From assembly GCA_903858115.1 (NCBI GenBank), contig CAIOHR010000380.1:186001-250000 (forward strand): a DNA stretch of 64,000 nt, written 5' to 3'. A model generated the notes under the pieces. The model worked only from the letters and a program-made list of their open reading frames with translations. It had not been told where the DNA came from and ran no database searches. This document shows, piece after piece, positions 7,293-16,440 of the stretch (position 1 is the first letter of the stretch; each line of letters starts with the position of its first letter). The position numbers and the translations under genes were made by a program. Origin of the DNA: an uncultured Pirellula sp. Lineage in GTDB: Bacteria; Planctomycetota; Planctomycetia; Pirellulales; Pirellulaceae.

Positions 7293-8723
7293 TCAGGCGA
7301 TAATATCATGTACCACTCTTCCATGGACGTCGGTCAAACGGAAGTCGCGACCTGAGTAACGGTACGTCAGTTTCTCATGGTCGATTCCCATCAAATGCAA
7401 GATCGTGGCATGCAGATCGTGCACGTGGACTTTGTTTTCAACGGCAGCAAAACCGAACTCATCCGTTGCCCCGTAAGTCATTCCACCACGCACTCCGCCA
7501 CCTGCTAGCCAAACACTGAAGCCGTGATTGTTGTGATCACGCCCTTTGGCTCCTTCGGAAACGGGAGTGCGCCCGAACTCACCACCCCAAAGAATCAACG
7601 TGTCTTCGAACAACCCGCGTGCCTTCAGGTCGTCGATCAGTGCCGCGATGGGTTGATCCACGGCTTTCGCTTTGTCCGCGTGGCTGGCGATGTTGTCATG
7701 ATCATCCCACGGTTGGCCGTCCCCGTAGAACACTTGAACCATTCGAACGCCCCGTTCGACTAATCGTCGAGCGGCCAGGCAACCGTCTGCAAATTGCCCC
7801 TTACCATACGCGTCCCGAGTCGCTTGAGTTTCGCGATTCAAGTCGAAAACATCTTGCGCTTCAGTCTGCATCCGAAATGCCATTTCCATGGACTGGATTC
7901 TCGATTCCAGTGGATTGTCACGTCCACCGCGTTCCGCGAGATGCAACTCGTTCATCGCCTTGAGTAGATCGAGTTGCTCGCGTTGAGCTTCCGAAGTGAT
8001 GGCTGAGTTGTTGATGTCGCGGATGACCGTTCGAGGGTCCATTTTTGAATTGTTGATCTGGGCACCTTGATAGATCCCAGGCAAGAATCGGTTGCCCCAT
8101 AATGCTGGACCCACCACTGGCTTTCCAGGACATAGAACAACAAAACCTGGAAGGTTTTCATTTTCCGTCCCCAATCCATAAAGTAGCCACGAGCCCATCG
8201 AAGGACGTGTTGGCTGGGTTTCTCCGCTAGTCATCATCAACAATGACGGTTCATGATTGGGAATGTTCGTATGCATCGATCGGATCACACACAGATCATC
8301 AGCACGCCGACTGAGATGGGGAAAGAGCTCACTGATTTCTATTCCCGATTGGCCATGCTTATCGAAACGAAACGGCGACTTCATCAGTCCGCCTGTTTTT
8401 CGTTCCGTTTTCAAGTCGGCCGCTGGAGGACGTTGACCGTCGTATTTGGTCAACATCGGTTTCGGATCAAATGTATCGACTTGGCTTGGCCCACCGTTCA
8501 TGAACAGGTGAATGATTCTCTTTGCCCTCGGAGCAAACATCGGTGGCTTTGCAGAAAGCGGATTCGAGGATACTGCACCCGGTCCAGGACGCGCAAAAAC
8601 TGAATTGTTGGCAACCAGGCCTGCTAATCCCAAGGCCCCCAGGCCAGTGCCGAATCGATGCAACATCTCGCGGCGTGAAACAAACGTCAGGTCGAGATCT
8701 TTCTTGATTTCGTGATACTGCAT
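7293..8723 (-). CDS. DUF1501 protein (Tat-exported, sulfatase-like fold)
   Basis: The start is placed at 8723 (MQYHEIKKDL) because it lies 4 bases after the stop of the upstream partner gene and gives a proper Tat leader (SRREMLHRFGTGLGALGLAG); an earlier ATG at 8834 would overlap that gene by over 100 bases. The 476-residue product has DUF1501 landmarks: RIIHLFMNGGPSQVDTFDPK, HEPSLLMMTSGE, a GERGVRMVQVF-like segment (LVERGVRMVQVFYG), GGEFGRTPV, HNNHGFSVWLAGGGVRGG and the C-terminal LHATILHLMGIDHEKLTYRY. The family resembles alkaline-phosphatase/sulfatase folds and is exported folded. It is paired with the DUF1549/DUF1553 gene in one transcript, the standard planctomycete arrangement. Function is inferred as extracytoplasmic catabolism of complex, possibly sulfated, glycans. 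Confidence 0.9.
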   Translation of the reverse strand: MQYHEIKKDLDLTFVSRREMLHRFGTGLGALGLAGLVANNSVFARPGPGAVSSNPLSAKPPMFAPRAKRIIHLFMNGGPSQVDTFDPKPMLTKYDGQRPPAADLKTERKTGGLMKSPFRFDKHGQSGIEISELFPHLSRRADDLCVIRSMHTNIPNHEPSLLMMTSGETQPTRPSMGSWLLYGLGTENENLPGFVVLCPGKPVVGPALWGNRFLPGIYQGAQINNSKMDPRTVIRDINNSAITSEAQREQLDLLKAMNELHLAERGGRDNPLESRIQSMEMAFRMQTEAQDVFDLNRETQATRDAYGKGQFADGCLAARRLVERGVRMVQVFYGDGQPWDDHDNIASHADKAKAVDQPIAALIDDLKARGLFEDTLILWGGEFGRTPVSEGAKGRDHNNHGFSVWLAGGGVRGGMTYGATDEFGFAAVENKVHVHDLHATILHLMGIDHEKLTYRYSGRDFRLTDVHGRVVHDIIA

Positions 8724-8727
8724 TGCA

Positions 8728-11700
8728 TTAATCCAAGTACATAAATTCATTGCTGCCCAGAAGGACCTGGGCATAACGCTCCCAACGGTCCATCGTGTTT
8801 TTATCTTTCTCGGTATCGTGACTCGCGCCAGCAAGATACTGATTGGCCAATTTCAGTTCAACGTCACCAACAGGACGGCTGAAAGCCAAAGTGAACGCAT
8901 AACGAACTCTTGCATCGATGTCGTCGCCTGCTTCCGCCTTCAATCGTATGGCAAAGGCCTTGGCCTGCTCGATCATGAACGGACTGTTTAACACGAAGAG
9001 TTGCTGCTGTGGAACGGTCGTTTCCGCTCTTGTTGAGGCGGTGATATTGGCATCTGGGAAATCGAACAAACGAAGCATATTGTTCAATTCATGGCGACTG
9101 ATAAAGGCGTAGACCGTACGTCGCGAATTCTTCGGATCGGCCAGGTTGGTCGAGGCACCTTCCATGTGTGGATCGAGTTTACCGGAAACGGAAAGCAATG
9201 CATCTCGCCATGCCTCTACCTCCAATCGCCTTCGATTCATACGCCATAGATATAGATTGTCGGCATCGATATTCAAGTTGTCTTCATTACGCTGCGTACT
9301 CAACTGATAGGTTGCAGAGAGCATGATTTCTCGATGCATCGTTTTGATCGACCAACCACTCTCTAAAAACCGATACGTTAGATAATCGAGCAGTTCAGGA
9401 TGCGTCGGTTTTTCGCCCAATGCACCAAAGTTATCAGGAGTGCCTACGATGCCCGTCCCGAAGTGATGTTGCCAAATACGGTTGACCATCACTCTGGCGG
9501 TAAGTGGGTTATCTTTCGAGGCAATCGCTTCGGCCAATTGGCGCCGCCCGCTCCCGTCAGAATAGGCCTTTGGTTCCTCTTCGGAAAGGATCCGGAGGAA
9601 ACGACGCGGAGCAACATCCCCTTGGTTCGCCGGATTCCCACGAATGAAAATCTTCATGTCGGCTGGCTTGGATTCCGCTATCACGTGAGCCGTCGGGTAC
9701 ATTGCAGGAGTTGTCTTCTTCAATTCTTGGAGGGACTCACGCTTCTTAGACAATTGCTCCGCATGTTCGGCGGAAAGATGCTTTTCCAGTTGCGCTTCGT
9801 CAACGACGAACAGCCCCTTTTCACCGAACAGACGCGCTAGTAAGTCAGGTTGAGTTGAAGCGATATCGCGAGGCGTTTCCGTGTAGACACTGAATTGAAT
9901 CTTGGCATTCTTACCACAATCACCTTCTTGATCGGTGCCGCTGTTGTCCAGCCCTCCGATGGCTCGGAAACGACGGGCACCTTGAGGAAGATCGTAAACG
10001 ATCATCGAAGTCGCGTGCGTGCCGAGGCCGAATCGATAGGCCGTTCCTCCGATGCGAATTTGTTGACCATTTACACTTTGGTTAACATGTACTTCCCCGA
10101 AACTCGTCTTGGTTTCTCGCCACTTTATCTCCGTTAGCTTTAGTTCAGAACCACCATCCATGACCAATACTGGCTCAGCCCAATCCGCGTGATCGCAACT
10201 GATCCCGTTATCACCATCGGACACCACCAGAAACAACTGCTTCGCACCGGTGATATCAACATCAATAGAGACAGCTGGCTCGCTTTTGGTCACTGGAACG
10301 CTCCGGAAAATCGAGTTTCCCTGATCGATGAACTGAGATAGTTCCTGTTTTTCATCCGCAGTCAGTTGTGCATCTCGCTGACGAAGGAGGAGTGAAGCGT
10401 AACGCTGAAACTTGTTCGAAGCAGTAATCAACGAGTCGGGAACGGCGAACGGTTCCGAATCGCTCGGTTTCACCTCCCCTTGCGAAGCCCCATGGACTGC
10501 GTCGTACCATGCCGACAATGCGGTAATGCTTCGCGTTTCGTCTTTACTGAGAAACTCACCCCAACGCTTGAGTGTCTTTGAATTGAGCTCCGCCTCTTCC
10601 GCGACTTTCCCTAGCTTTGCCAATTCCTTTTGACGCTGGGTCTTCCAAACCGCGATCATGTAAGCTGCGATTCTGTCAACTTCGGCTTCACGAGCGCGTG
10701 GCCCTTCGGACTCGATGATTTGGGCGATTTCTTTCTCTAGTTCCTTGATCTGCTTCTGATATTTTTGATACGCATCGACTTCCGGTTGCGGAACCAAAGG
10801 TGCGGTGTGAAGTCTTGTGCTTTGAAAGATGCCGGCAAGCGAATAGTAGTCTTGTTGAGGAATCGGATCGAATTTGTGATCGTGGCAACGAGCACACGAT
10901 ACGGTCAACCCGAGGAAGCCGCGTGTGAGCGTGTCAATACGATCGTCCAACTCATCTGCGGCCGCTTTGGCCGCATCTGAATTCTTGTAGTATTGAGCAC
11001 CGAGACCAAAATAACCGAGTGCTGGAAGTTGTTCAAAACGCTCTTCTTCATTCGACGCAATTAGGTCTCCGGCAATTTGACGTTTGACAAACAGATCGTA
11101 GGGCATGTCGGAATTCATCGCTGAGATTACCCAGTCGCGATACCGAAATCCATTAGTGTTCGGAGTCACGCTGAACGTATGCGCTTGATCTTCCGAGTAT
11201 CGAGCTACGTCCAGCCAATAACGTCCCCACCTTTCGCCATAGGCCGGAGAACGCAACAATCGCTCCACCACTTTTTCGAAGGCTGTAGGTTCGGTGTCGG
11301 CGAGAAACGATTCGACTTCCGCTGGTGTCGGAGGAAGCCCCGTCAAGTCGAAGGTTGCTCGTCGGATCAACGCCCGCTTCTCCGCTGCTGCCACCGGACG
11401 TAACCCGCGCTTCTCTAACTCCGCAAGAATGAAATGATCGATTGGATTGATCGGCCAATCGGATCGAGTGACTTTGGGGATGGTGGGGTCTTTGGGAGGA
11501 GCGAAGGACCAAAAACTACGAAACTTATCGATATCTATCGAATGCTTTTCAACCGGCGATTCATCGATTCGTGGGTCAGTCGCTCCGGAATCAATCCATT
11601 GCGCGAAATCCGCAATTACCGAGTCCGGCAACTTACCTTTCGGCGGCATCTCGGTAGATTCATAACGGATCGCTTGCATCAATAAGCTTGTTTTGCTGTC

Positions 11701-11985
11701 ACCAAGGGTGATGGCTTGACCAGAGTCGCCGCCCATCCGAAGCCCTTTGGAGGAATCGACAAACAATCCACCTTTGAGACCTTTGGACCTTGACGAATGG
11801 CATTCGTAGCAATGTTCGACCAGTACCGGGCGGATTCGATTTTCGAAGAACTCTATTCGTTTGGCAGTCTCTTCGTCTGCATTCGTTGCTAACGAAAAAC
11901 CGAATGCAAAAAGCAATGAGATCAACAATAGGGCGCTTCGTGCACCAAGGCTAAAGCGACTGAGGTTGCTCAGTTTGAAATCCAT
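8728..11985 (-). CDS. PSCyt1-DUF1549-NPCBM-like-DUF1553 protein (planctomycete cytochrome/PSD1 family)
   Basis: A 1085-residue exported protein; the hydrophobic leader is at about residues 17-35. The haem site CYECH lies at 59-63 (PSCyt1), followed by a DUF1549 region with NPIDHFILAELEKRGL, RATFDLTGLPPTPAEVE, YGERWGRYWLDVARYSE and GLTVSCARCHDHKFDPI, which holds a second CxxCH. Between DUF1549 and DUF1553 is an insert of about 120 residues with TEIKWRETKTSFGEV, YRFGLGTHATSMIVYDL and FRAIGGLDNSG, the pattern of an NPCBM/F5-8-type carbohydrate-binding domain. The DUF1553 part follows (LARVMVNRIWQHHFG-like LTARVMVNRIWQHHFG, SGWSIKTMHREIMLS, QQLFVLNSPFMIEQAKAFA). The two haem motifs suggest electron transfer coupled to sugar processing; this is inference. 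It is the first gene of a pair with the DUF1501 gene 4 bases downstream. Confidence 0.9.
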   Translation of the reverse strand: MDFKLSNLSRFSLGARSALLLISLLFAFGFSLATNADEETAKRIEFFENRIRPVLVEHCYECHSSRSKGLKGGLFVDSSKGLRMGGDSGQAITLGDSKTSLLMQAIRYESTEMPPKGKLPDSVIADFAQWIDSGATDPRIDESPVEKHSIDIDKFRSFWSFAPPKDPTIPKVTRSDWPINPIDHFILAELEKRGLRPVAAAEKRALIRRATFDLTGLPPTPAEVESFLADTEPTAFEKVVERLLRSPAYGERWGRYWLDVARYSEDQAHTFSVTPNTNGFRYRDWVISAMNSDMPYDLFVKRQIAGDLIASNEEERFEQLPALGYFGLGAQYYKNSDAAKAAADELDDRIDTLTRGFLGLTVSCARCHDHKFDPIPQQDYYSLAGIFQSTRLHTAPLVPQPEVDAYQKYQKQIKELEKEIAQIIESEGPRAREAEVDRIAAYMIAVWKTQRQKELAKLGKVAEEAELNSKTLKRWGEFLSKDETRSITALSAWYDAVHGASQGEVKPSDSEPFAVPDSLITASNKFQRYASLLLRQRDAQLTADEKQELSQFIDQGNSIFRSVPVTKSEPAVSIDVDITGAKQLFLVVSDGDNGISCDHADWAEPVLVMDGGSELKLTEIKWRETKTSFGEVHVNQSVNGQQIRIGGTAYRFGLGTHATSMIVYDLPQGARRFRAIGGLDNSGTDQEGDCGKNAKIQFSVYTETPRDIASTQPDLLARLFGEKGLFVVDEAQLEKHLSAEHAEQLSKKRESLQELKKTTPAMYPTAHVIAESKPADMKIFIRGNPANQGDVAPRRFLRILSEEEPKAYSDGSGRRQLAEAIASKDNPLTARVMVNRIWQHHFGTGIVGTPDNFGALGEKPTHPELLDYLTYRFLESGWSIKTMHREIMLSATYQLSTQRNEDNLNIDADNLYLWRMNRRRLEVEAWRDALLSVSGKLDPHMEGASTNLADPKNSRRTVYAFISRHELNNMLRLFDFPDANITASTRAETTVPQQQLFVLNSPFMIEQAKAFAIRLKAEAGDDIDARVRYAFTLAFSRPVGDVELKLANQYLAGASHDTEKDKNTMDRWERYAQVLLGSNEFMYLD

Positions 11986-12213
11986 ACCGGGTCCGCGATG
12001 GAGAAATGTAGGTGGGGAGACGGAACGGCCAGAAGCGCCTCAGGGCGAAACCGAGAATCGTTCCAGAACCAACTGTCTGTTGCGACAAATGTGGAGGACT
12101 TCTATGATAACGCCTATTGCAAGCGGCGTGGGATTATTTTCTCCAATTCCGTGTTCGTAGTAACGAAACAACACCGCCCGCTGTTTGCGGAGGAGGTTTT
12201 CTAACGGTTCACG

Positions 12214-12393
12214 ATGATCGATGACGTGCGAGTTCAATACGCAGATGTCGCGCGAGGTAAGTTTTCCAATGATTCTACGTCGGTCAGGTCGATCGCATCG
12301 GCATTCGGATACACTGAGGACGAACTGAACCAACTGCCGCCTGAAGCAAACATGGGGCTGTTCACTAACCTACCAAAATCCAGGGAAAATACG
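12214..12393 (+). pseudogene. Fragment of arsenite methyltransferase (ArsM) N-terminus, in frame with arsD
   Basis: Sixty codons open directly into the arsD start. They read as the beginning of an ArsM-type methyltransferase: VRVQYADVARGKF, then FGYTEDELNQLPPEANMGL, which resembles the family pattern (L)GYS.E(D/E)L...PEGANMGLGCGNP. The family's cysteine cluster is absent and the methyltransferase domain that should follow (VLDLGSG) is missing; the expected GCGNP is replaced by FTNLP. This looks like a deletion remnant of an arsM gene. Whether translation begins here and gives an ArsM-ArsD fusion, or at the internal ATG at 12394, is unclear; the latter is more likely. Confidence 0.6.
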
Positions 12394-12765
12394 ATGAAAA
12401 CGGTCCAAGTTTACGATAAACCTATGTGTTGCTCTACCGGCGTCTGTGGTCCGGAAGTTGATCCCGTATTGCCACAGTTCGCAGCGGATCTCGACTGGCT
12501 CAAGAGCCAAGGCCACAACGTTGAGCGATTCAATTTGGCTCAACAACCGCAAGCATTCATTGAGAACAAGTCGATTCATCAAGTGTTGAGCACAGAGGGA
12601 ACCGATTCGTTGCCAGTGGTCATTGTGAATGGTGAGATCGTTAGTCGCAAAGTTTATCCCAACCGCGATATGCTTATCGCCCTAGTCCATGGTGTAGCCG
12701 CGAAGCAATTGCTGCCGGTCGCTAATGCCAACGGCGGATGCTGTGGAAACAGCGGCTGCTGCTAG
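12394..12765 (+). CDS. arsD: Arsenite metallochaperone ArsD
   Basis: A 123-residue protein. The N-terminus has the ArsD metal-binding cysteines C12, C13 and C18 (MCCSTGVCGPEVDP), used to carry As(III) or Sb(III) to the ArsA ATPase. The thioredoxin-like core continues with FAADLDWLKSQGHNVERFNL, LPVVIVNGEIVSRKVYPN, and ends with two vicinal cysteine pairs (GGCCGNSGCC), also typical. The start at 12394 is chosen because family members begin MK.VQVYD; the longer frame from 12214 is an arsM remnant. arsA follows 300 bases downstream, interrupted by a repeat element. No ArsR, ArsB or Acr3 gene is in the window, so the efflux half of the pathway must be elsewhere or lost. Confidence 0.92.
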   Translation: MKTVQVYDKPMCCSTGVCGPEVDPVLPQFAADLDWLKSQGHNVERFNLAQQPQAFIENKSIHQVLSTEGTDSLPVVIVNGEIVSRKVYPNRDMLIALVHGVAAKQLLPVANANGGCCGNSGCC

Positions 12766-12853
12766 AATAGAATCATTTTCGCGACCGATCTAATGCATTT
12801 CCGCCTATCAAGCTCGATCCAGCTTCGAACATCGTCCTAGCTTATCGACGGAA

Positions 12854-12920
12854 GACCTTTGCGTCTTAGCTTCTTGGAGAGATCCTTTTTTTCACGCAAA
12901 GTCGCGAAGGCGCAACGAAG
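12854..12920. repeat. Inverted repeat of the 'GCGCAAAGACGC' family, solitary copy 3
   Basis: The left arm (12854-12875, cctttgcgtcttagcttctt) and the right arm (12891-12920, cacgcaaagtcgcgaaggcg) pair imperfectly. The words match the repeats flanking the GxxExxY gene at 0-0.9 kb. It lies between arsD and arsA with no GxxExxY gene, in line with a solo element inserted in or near an operon. Confidence 0.6.
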
Positions 12921-13064
12921 ATTCGTTCATGTTCGGAGCCGCATGGGCACTGTCCGGCGTTCGTTATTCGATCCGCCTGCGACTAAAACTCCTGCGTCTC
13001 AAGTCGGATACCAGATCAAACGCGGCCTGCTGGGCACGCGACTAAACAATTAGGAAAACAAACT

Positions 13065-14867
13065 ATGAAATTCTTGGACCATCCGACTCGAAACCTGTTC
13101 TTCACAGGTAAAGGCGGCGTCGGCAAAACTTCGGTTGCATGTGCGACCGCAGTTCGTCTGGCTGATGCAGGTAAGAAAGTCTTGCTTGTCTCTACGGATC
13201 CTGCATCGAATCTCGATGAAGTACTGGACGTCGCTCTGGGAAACCATCCCACCGCGATTCCCGCGATAGCCACTCTGTTCGCTATGAATCTCGATCCTCA
13301 GAAGTCAGCGGCGGAGTATCGTGAACGCATGGTGGGCCCGTATCGCGGACTGCTACCCGATGCCGCAGTGAAGAGTATGGAAGAACAATTTTCTGGATCA
13401 TGCACGCTTGAAATCGCAGCCTTCGACGAGTTCTCTCGCTTGCTTGGTGATCCCAAGGCCACCGCTGAGTTCGATCATGTGATCTTCGATACAGCACCCA
13501 CCGGCCACACCTTGAGATTGCTTACCCTGCCCTCCGCATGGGATGGATTCATGGAAGAGAACACAACAGGCACGAGCTGCCTCGGACCATTGGCTGGTTT
13601 GCATGATCAGCAAAAACTGTATCAAGAATCCGTGAAAGCACTCGGCGATCCCACCGTTACGACATTGGTATTGGTCGCTCGTGCGGAGGCAAGTGCACTA
13701 CGCGAAGCCGCGCGGACAAGCGGTGAGTTAGCTGAACTTGGGGTTCGCAATCAACATCTTGTTGTTAACGGTGTGTTTCATGCCATCGATGTCAGTGATC
13801 CCTATGCCGTCGCACTTGAGCAACGAGGATCGGTCGCCCTAGCTTCGATGCCAGAAGGATTGAAAGCTTTTCCACAGACGATGGTTCCGCTCAGTCCCGA
13901 TGGGATCCTAGGTATCGAATCGCTGCGGTGCCTCGGGGACTCTGATCGTTTAAATACATGGAAAACGCCCCGCGTTCCGACAACGCGACCCGATGGACAC
14001 ACGGCTGAACAACTGCAGTTACCGATGCTATCCGAACTGATCGATGATTTGGTTGCACCGGGGCATGGCGTGATTCTTGCCATGGGCAAAGGTGGGGTTG
14101 GCAAGACCACTGTTGCTGCGGCGATGGCAGTTGCCATCGCCCAGCGTGGCTACGAAGTGCACCTATCCACCACCGACCCTGCAGCCCATATCGCTGCAGC
14201 GATGAACGATGAAAATCTGCCAACATTGTCGGTGAGCCGCATTGATCCGGAAGTGGAAACGGCCAAGTACGCTGCGGAAGTTCTACGAAAGGCAGGCAAG
14301 AACCTTGATCAAAAAGGAAAAGCTCTGTTAGAAGAGGATCTGCGATCGCCATGCACAGAAGAGATTGCTGTATTCCGAGCATTTGCGGATGCAGTGGCAG
14401 CAGGCACCAACAAGTTTGTCGTACTCGACACGGCTCCGACGGGTCACACCGTTTTGTTGCTTGATTCAGCGCTAGCCTACCACCGAGAAGTGACTCGACA
14501 GTCGAGCGAAATGCCGGAAGCCGTTGAGAATCTACTTCCTCGTTTGCGCGATCCCGACTTCACGCGAGTGCTGATCGTCACACTTCCAGAGGCGACTCCA
14601 GTCCATGAAGCGGCATCGCTTCAGCGAGACTTGCGACGTGCCGAAATCGAACCGTACGCATGGATCATCAACCAGGTACTAAGCGCACTGCCGCTTACCG
14701 ACCCGCTGATGAAACAACGTCAATTGCACGAACAAAAATACTTGCGCGAAGTCAAAGAAGTGCATGCCAGTCGAGTTGCAATCATCCCCTGGCAGATCGT
14801 ACCTCCGATCGGACTTCAAGCGTTAAGCCGATTGACGCAATCAGAATCAACCTCAGCGAAAGCATAA
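13065..14867 (+). CDS. arsA: Arsenite efflux ATPase ArsA
   Basis: A 600-residue two-lobed ATPase. Each half has a P-loop (GKGGVGKTS at 15-23, GKGGVGKTT at 341-349) and the signature DTAPTGHT. The three metalloid-site cysteines are present: C113 in SCTLEIAAF, C172 in TSCLGPL and C430 in SPCTEEIAVF; the first two coincide in numbering with E. coli plasmid R773 ArsA. ArsA receives As(III) from ArsD and energises an ArsB or Acr3 permease, neither of which is encoded here. The start at 13065 has an upstream AGGAAA ribosome site. The gap to arsD (300 bases) holds a repeat element, so the two genes may have been a tighter operon. After the stop, a second DUF1501 gene converges. Confidence 0.95.
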   Translation: MKFLDHPTRNLFFTGKGGVGKTSVACATAVRLADAGKKVLLVSTDPASNLDEVLDVALGNHPTAIPAIATLFAMNLDPQKSAAEYRERMVGPYRGLLPDAAVKSMEEQFSGSCTLEIAAFDEFSRLLGDPKATAEFDHVIFDTAPTGHTLRLLTLPSAWDGFMEENTTGTSCLGPLAGLHDQQKLYQESVKALGDPTVTTLVLVARAEASALREAARTSGELAELGVRNQHLVVNGVFHAIDVSDPYAVALEQRGSVALASMPEGLKAFPQTMVPLSPDGILGIESLRCLGDSDRLNTWKTPRVPTTRPDGHTAEQLQLPMLSELIDDLVAPGHGVILAMGKGGVGKTTVAAAMAVAIAQRGYEVHLSTTDPAAHIAAAMNDENLPTLSVSRIDPEVETAKYAAEVLRKAGKNLDQKGKALLEEDLRSPCTEEIAVFRAFADAVAAGTNKFVVLDTAPTGHTVLLLDSALAYHREVTRQSSEMPEAVENLLPRLRDPDFTRVLIVTLPEATPVHEAASLQRDLRRAEIEPYAWIINQVLSALPLTDPLMKQRQLHEQKYLREVKEVHASRVAIIPWQIVPPIGLQALSRLTQSESTSAKA

Positions 14868-14943
14868 TCGAAATGTATTCCAATCGTGCCACGCATGGTC
14901 GGGATGGGTCGCGACAACAATGCCCGTGCCATTCAGTCCTAAA

Positions 14944-16440
14944 CTATGCGTTAAACAAGCTAACTACAGGAACACCGTTACCGTCTTGGGTTGGATAGAA
15001 CGGACGACCTTCGATTTCAAACATCGTTTTCGGGCTGATGCCCATCGCGCGTAGGATCGTTGCGTGCAAATCCATCACGGAGATGGGATCTTCGATAGCA
15101 ACAAACGGTCTCTCCACAGCCGAAGCTCCGTAAAGTCGGCCGCGTTGGATTCCGCCACCAAACATCAGAACGCATGATGCACCCGTAAAGTGGCGATGCT
15201 GACCATAGTGCTTCATCGCTTTGATTTCGTCCACCGGTTCGGTGGTTTGATCGTTGGCAGTCGAACCTGGCTTGCCTTCCATAATCATGTCTCGACTGAA
15301 TTCGCTCGCCAAAACGACAAGCGTACGGTCTAGTAACTTACTCTTCTCCAAATCGCGAATGAGCTGGGCAATCGGTTGATCGATCTCTTTCTTCATTCGA
15401 ACCAACGTTTCGTGACCGTTGGCGTGGGTATCCCAGTTAAGGAAAGGAACATACTCGGTCGTCACCTCGACAAACCGAGCCCCCGATTCCACCAGACGCC
15501 GTGCCAATAAACAGCCTTGTCCAAATTGACCGACGTTGTATCGATCGTAACTCTCTTTGGGTTCCAAATTGATATCGAATGCGGCTCGATCGGGTGAGTT
15601 CATCAGCCGGTGCGCATTCTCCATCGATCGCAATAGAGACTGTTGCTGGAAATCGCTCATCGCATCGCGTTGAGGATGTTGATCAATCAATTTTTTATAC
15701 AGCGCGTAGCGGTTCTGAAAACGTGTGCTCTCCATTCCTTTCGGAGGTCGAACCGATTGCGCCGCCTCTGCTGGATACGGCAGAACCATCGGACCATACT
15801 CGCTTCCAAAGAAGCCCGCAGTGGTAAATGCCTTTAATTCCTCGGACTCACCGACTCCCTCCAAACGCTGCCCTACAGTGATAAAGGGAGGAATCACGGG
15901 ATTGAGCGGTCCCAACACTTTGGCCATCCAAGCCCCCAAGTGAGGGCAAGCGACAGTTTGCGGCGGAACATAGCCCGTATGCCAATGGTATTGGTGACGT
16001 GAATGAAGGATGCTGCCGAGATCTGGCAACACATGCGATCGGATCAATGTTCCGCGATCCATGATCTGCGCCACATTCTCCAAACCGGCCGTAATCTTGA
16101 TGGGGTCGACGACGGTATCGATGGCCGGAAATGTGCTCTCGATTTTCTTGACGGGAGTTCCGATTTCGAACGGAACATAGCGTTTCGGATCGAACGTATC
16201 TGGAGCGGCCATACCACCCCCCATCCAAAGCAATATGCAAGAATCGGCAGTTGGCTTCGGATGATCAACACCTTGCGCCGAAGTCTGCGCCTGAATCCAC
16301 TTGGGTTCGTTCACCATCAAGGCGGCAGTTGCGGCAGCCGAAAGGGATTGCAAAAATCGTCGCCGTACTTCGCGGCGAGGCATTTCTGGATCGGCAAGGA
16401 AATCAGGCAGAGGAAAGGAACTCATGGTGTTTTCACTCAC
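14944..16440 (-). CDS. DUF1501 protein (Tat-exported), second copy
   Basis: A 498-residue protein. Translation can begin at the GTG at 16440, which shares its first base with the TAG stop of the upstream gene, or at the ATG at 16425; both give a Tat leader with RRRFLQSLSAAATAALM. Landmarks of DUF1501 are SCILLWMGGGMAAPDTFDPK, IRSHVLPDLGSILHSRHQYH, LARRLVESGARFVEVTTEY, VVLASEFSRDM, CVLMFGGGIQRGRLYG and MDLHATILRAMGI. It differs clearly from the copy at 7293-8723, so it is not a recent duplicate. It is translationally coupled to the DUF1549/DUF1553 gene in front of it and converges with arsA. Confidence 0.9.
   Translation of the reverse strand: MSENTMSSFPLPDFLADPEMPRREVRRRFLQSLSAAATAALMVNEPKWIQAQTSAQGVDHPKPTADSCILLWMGGGMAAPDTFDPKRYVPFEIGTPVKKIESTFPAIDTVVDPIKITAGLENVAQIMDRGTLIRSHVLPDLGSILHSRHQYHWHTGYVPPQTVACPHLGAWMAKVLGPLNPVIPPFITVGQRLEGVGESEELKAFTTAGFFGSEYGPMVLPYPAEAAQSVRPPKGMESTRFQNRYALYKKLIDQHPQRDAMSDFQQQSLLRSMENAHRLMNSPDRAAFDINLEPKESYDRYNVGQFGQGCLLARRLVESGARFVEVTTEYVPFLNWDTHANGHETLVRMKKEIDQPIAQLIRDLEKSKLLDRTLVVLASEFSRDMIMEGKPGSTANDQTTEPVDEIKAMKHYGQHRHFTGASCVLMFGGGIQRGRLYGASAVERPFVAIEDPISVMDLHATILRAMGISPKTMFEIEGRPFYPTQDGNGVPVVSLFNA

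Noticed and set aside
12040-12333. A 97-codon minus-strand frame over the arsM remnant, considered as a lost ArsR
   Set aside because: No helix-turn-helix pattern or metal-binding Cys; it opposes the ars genes.
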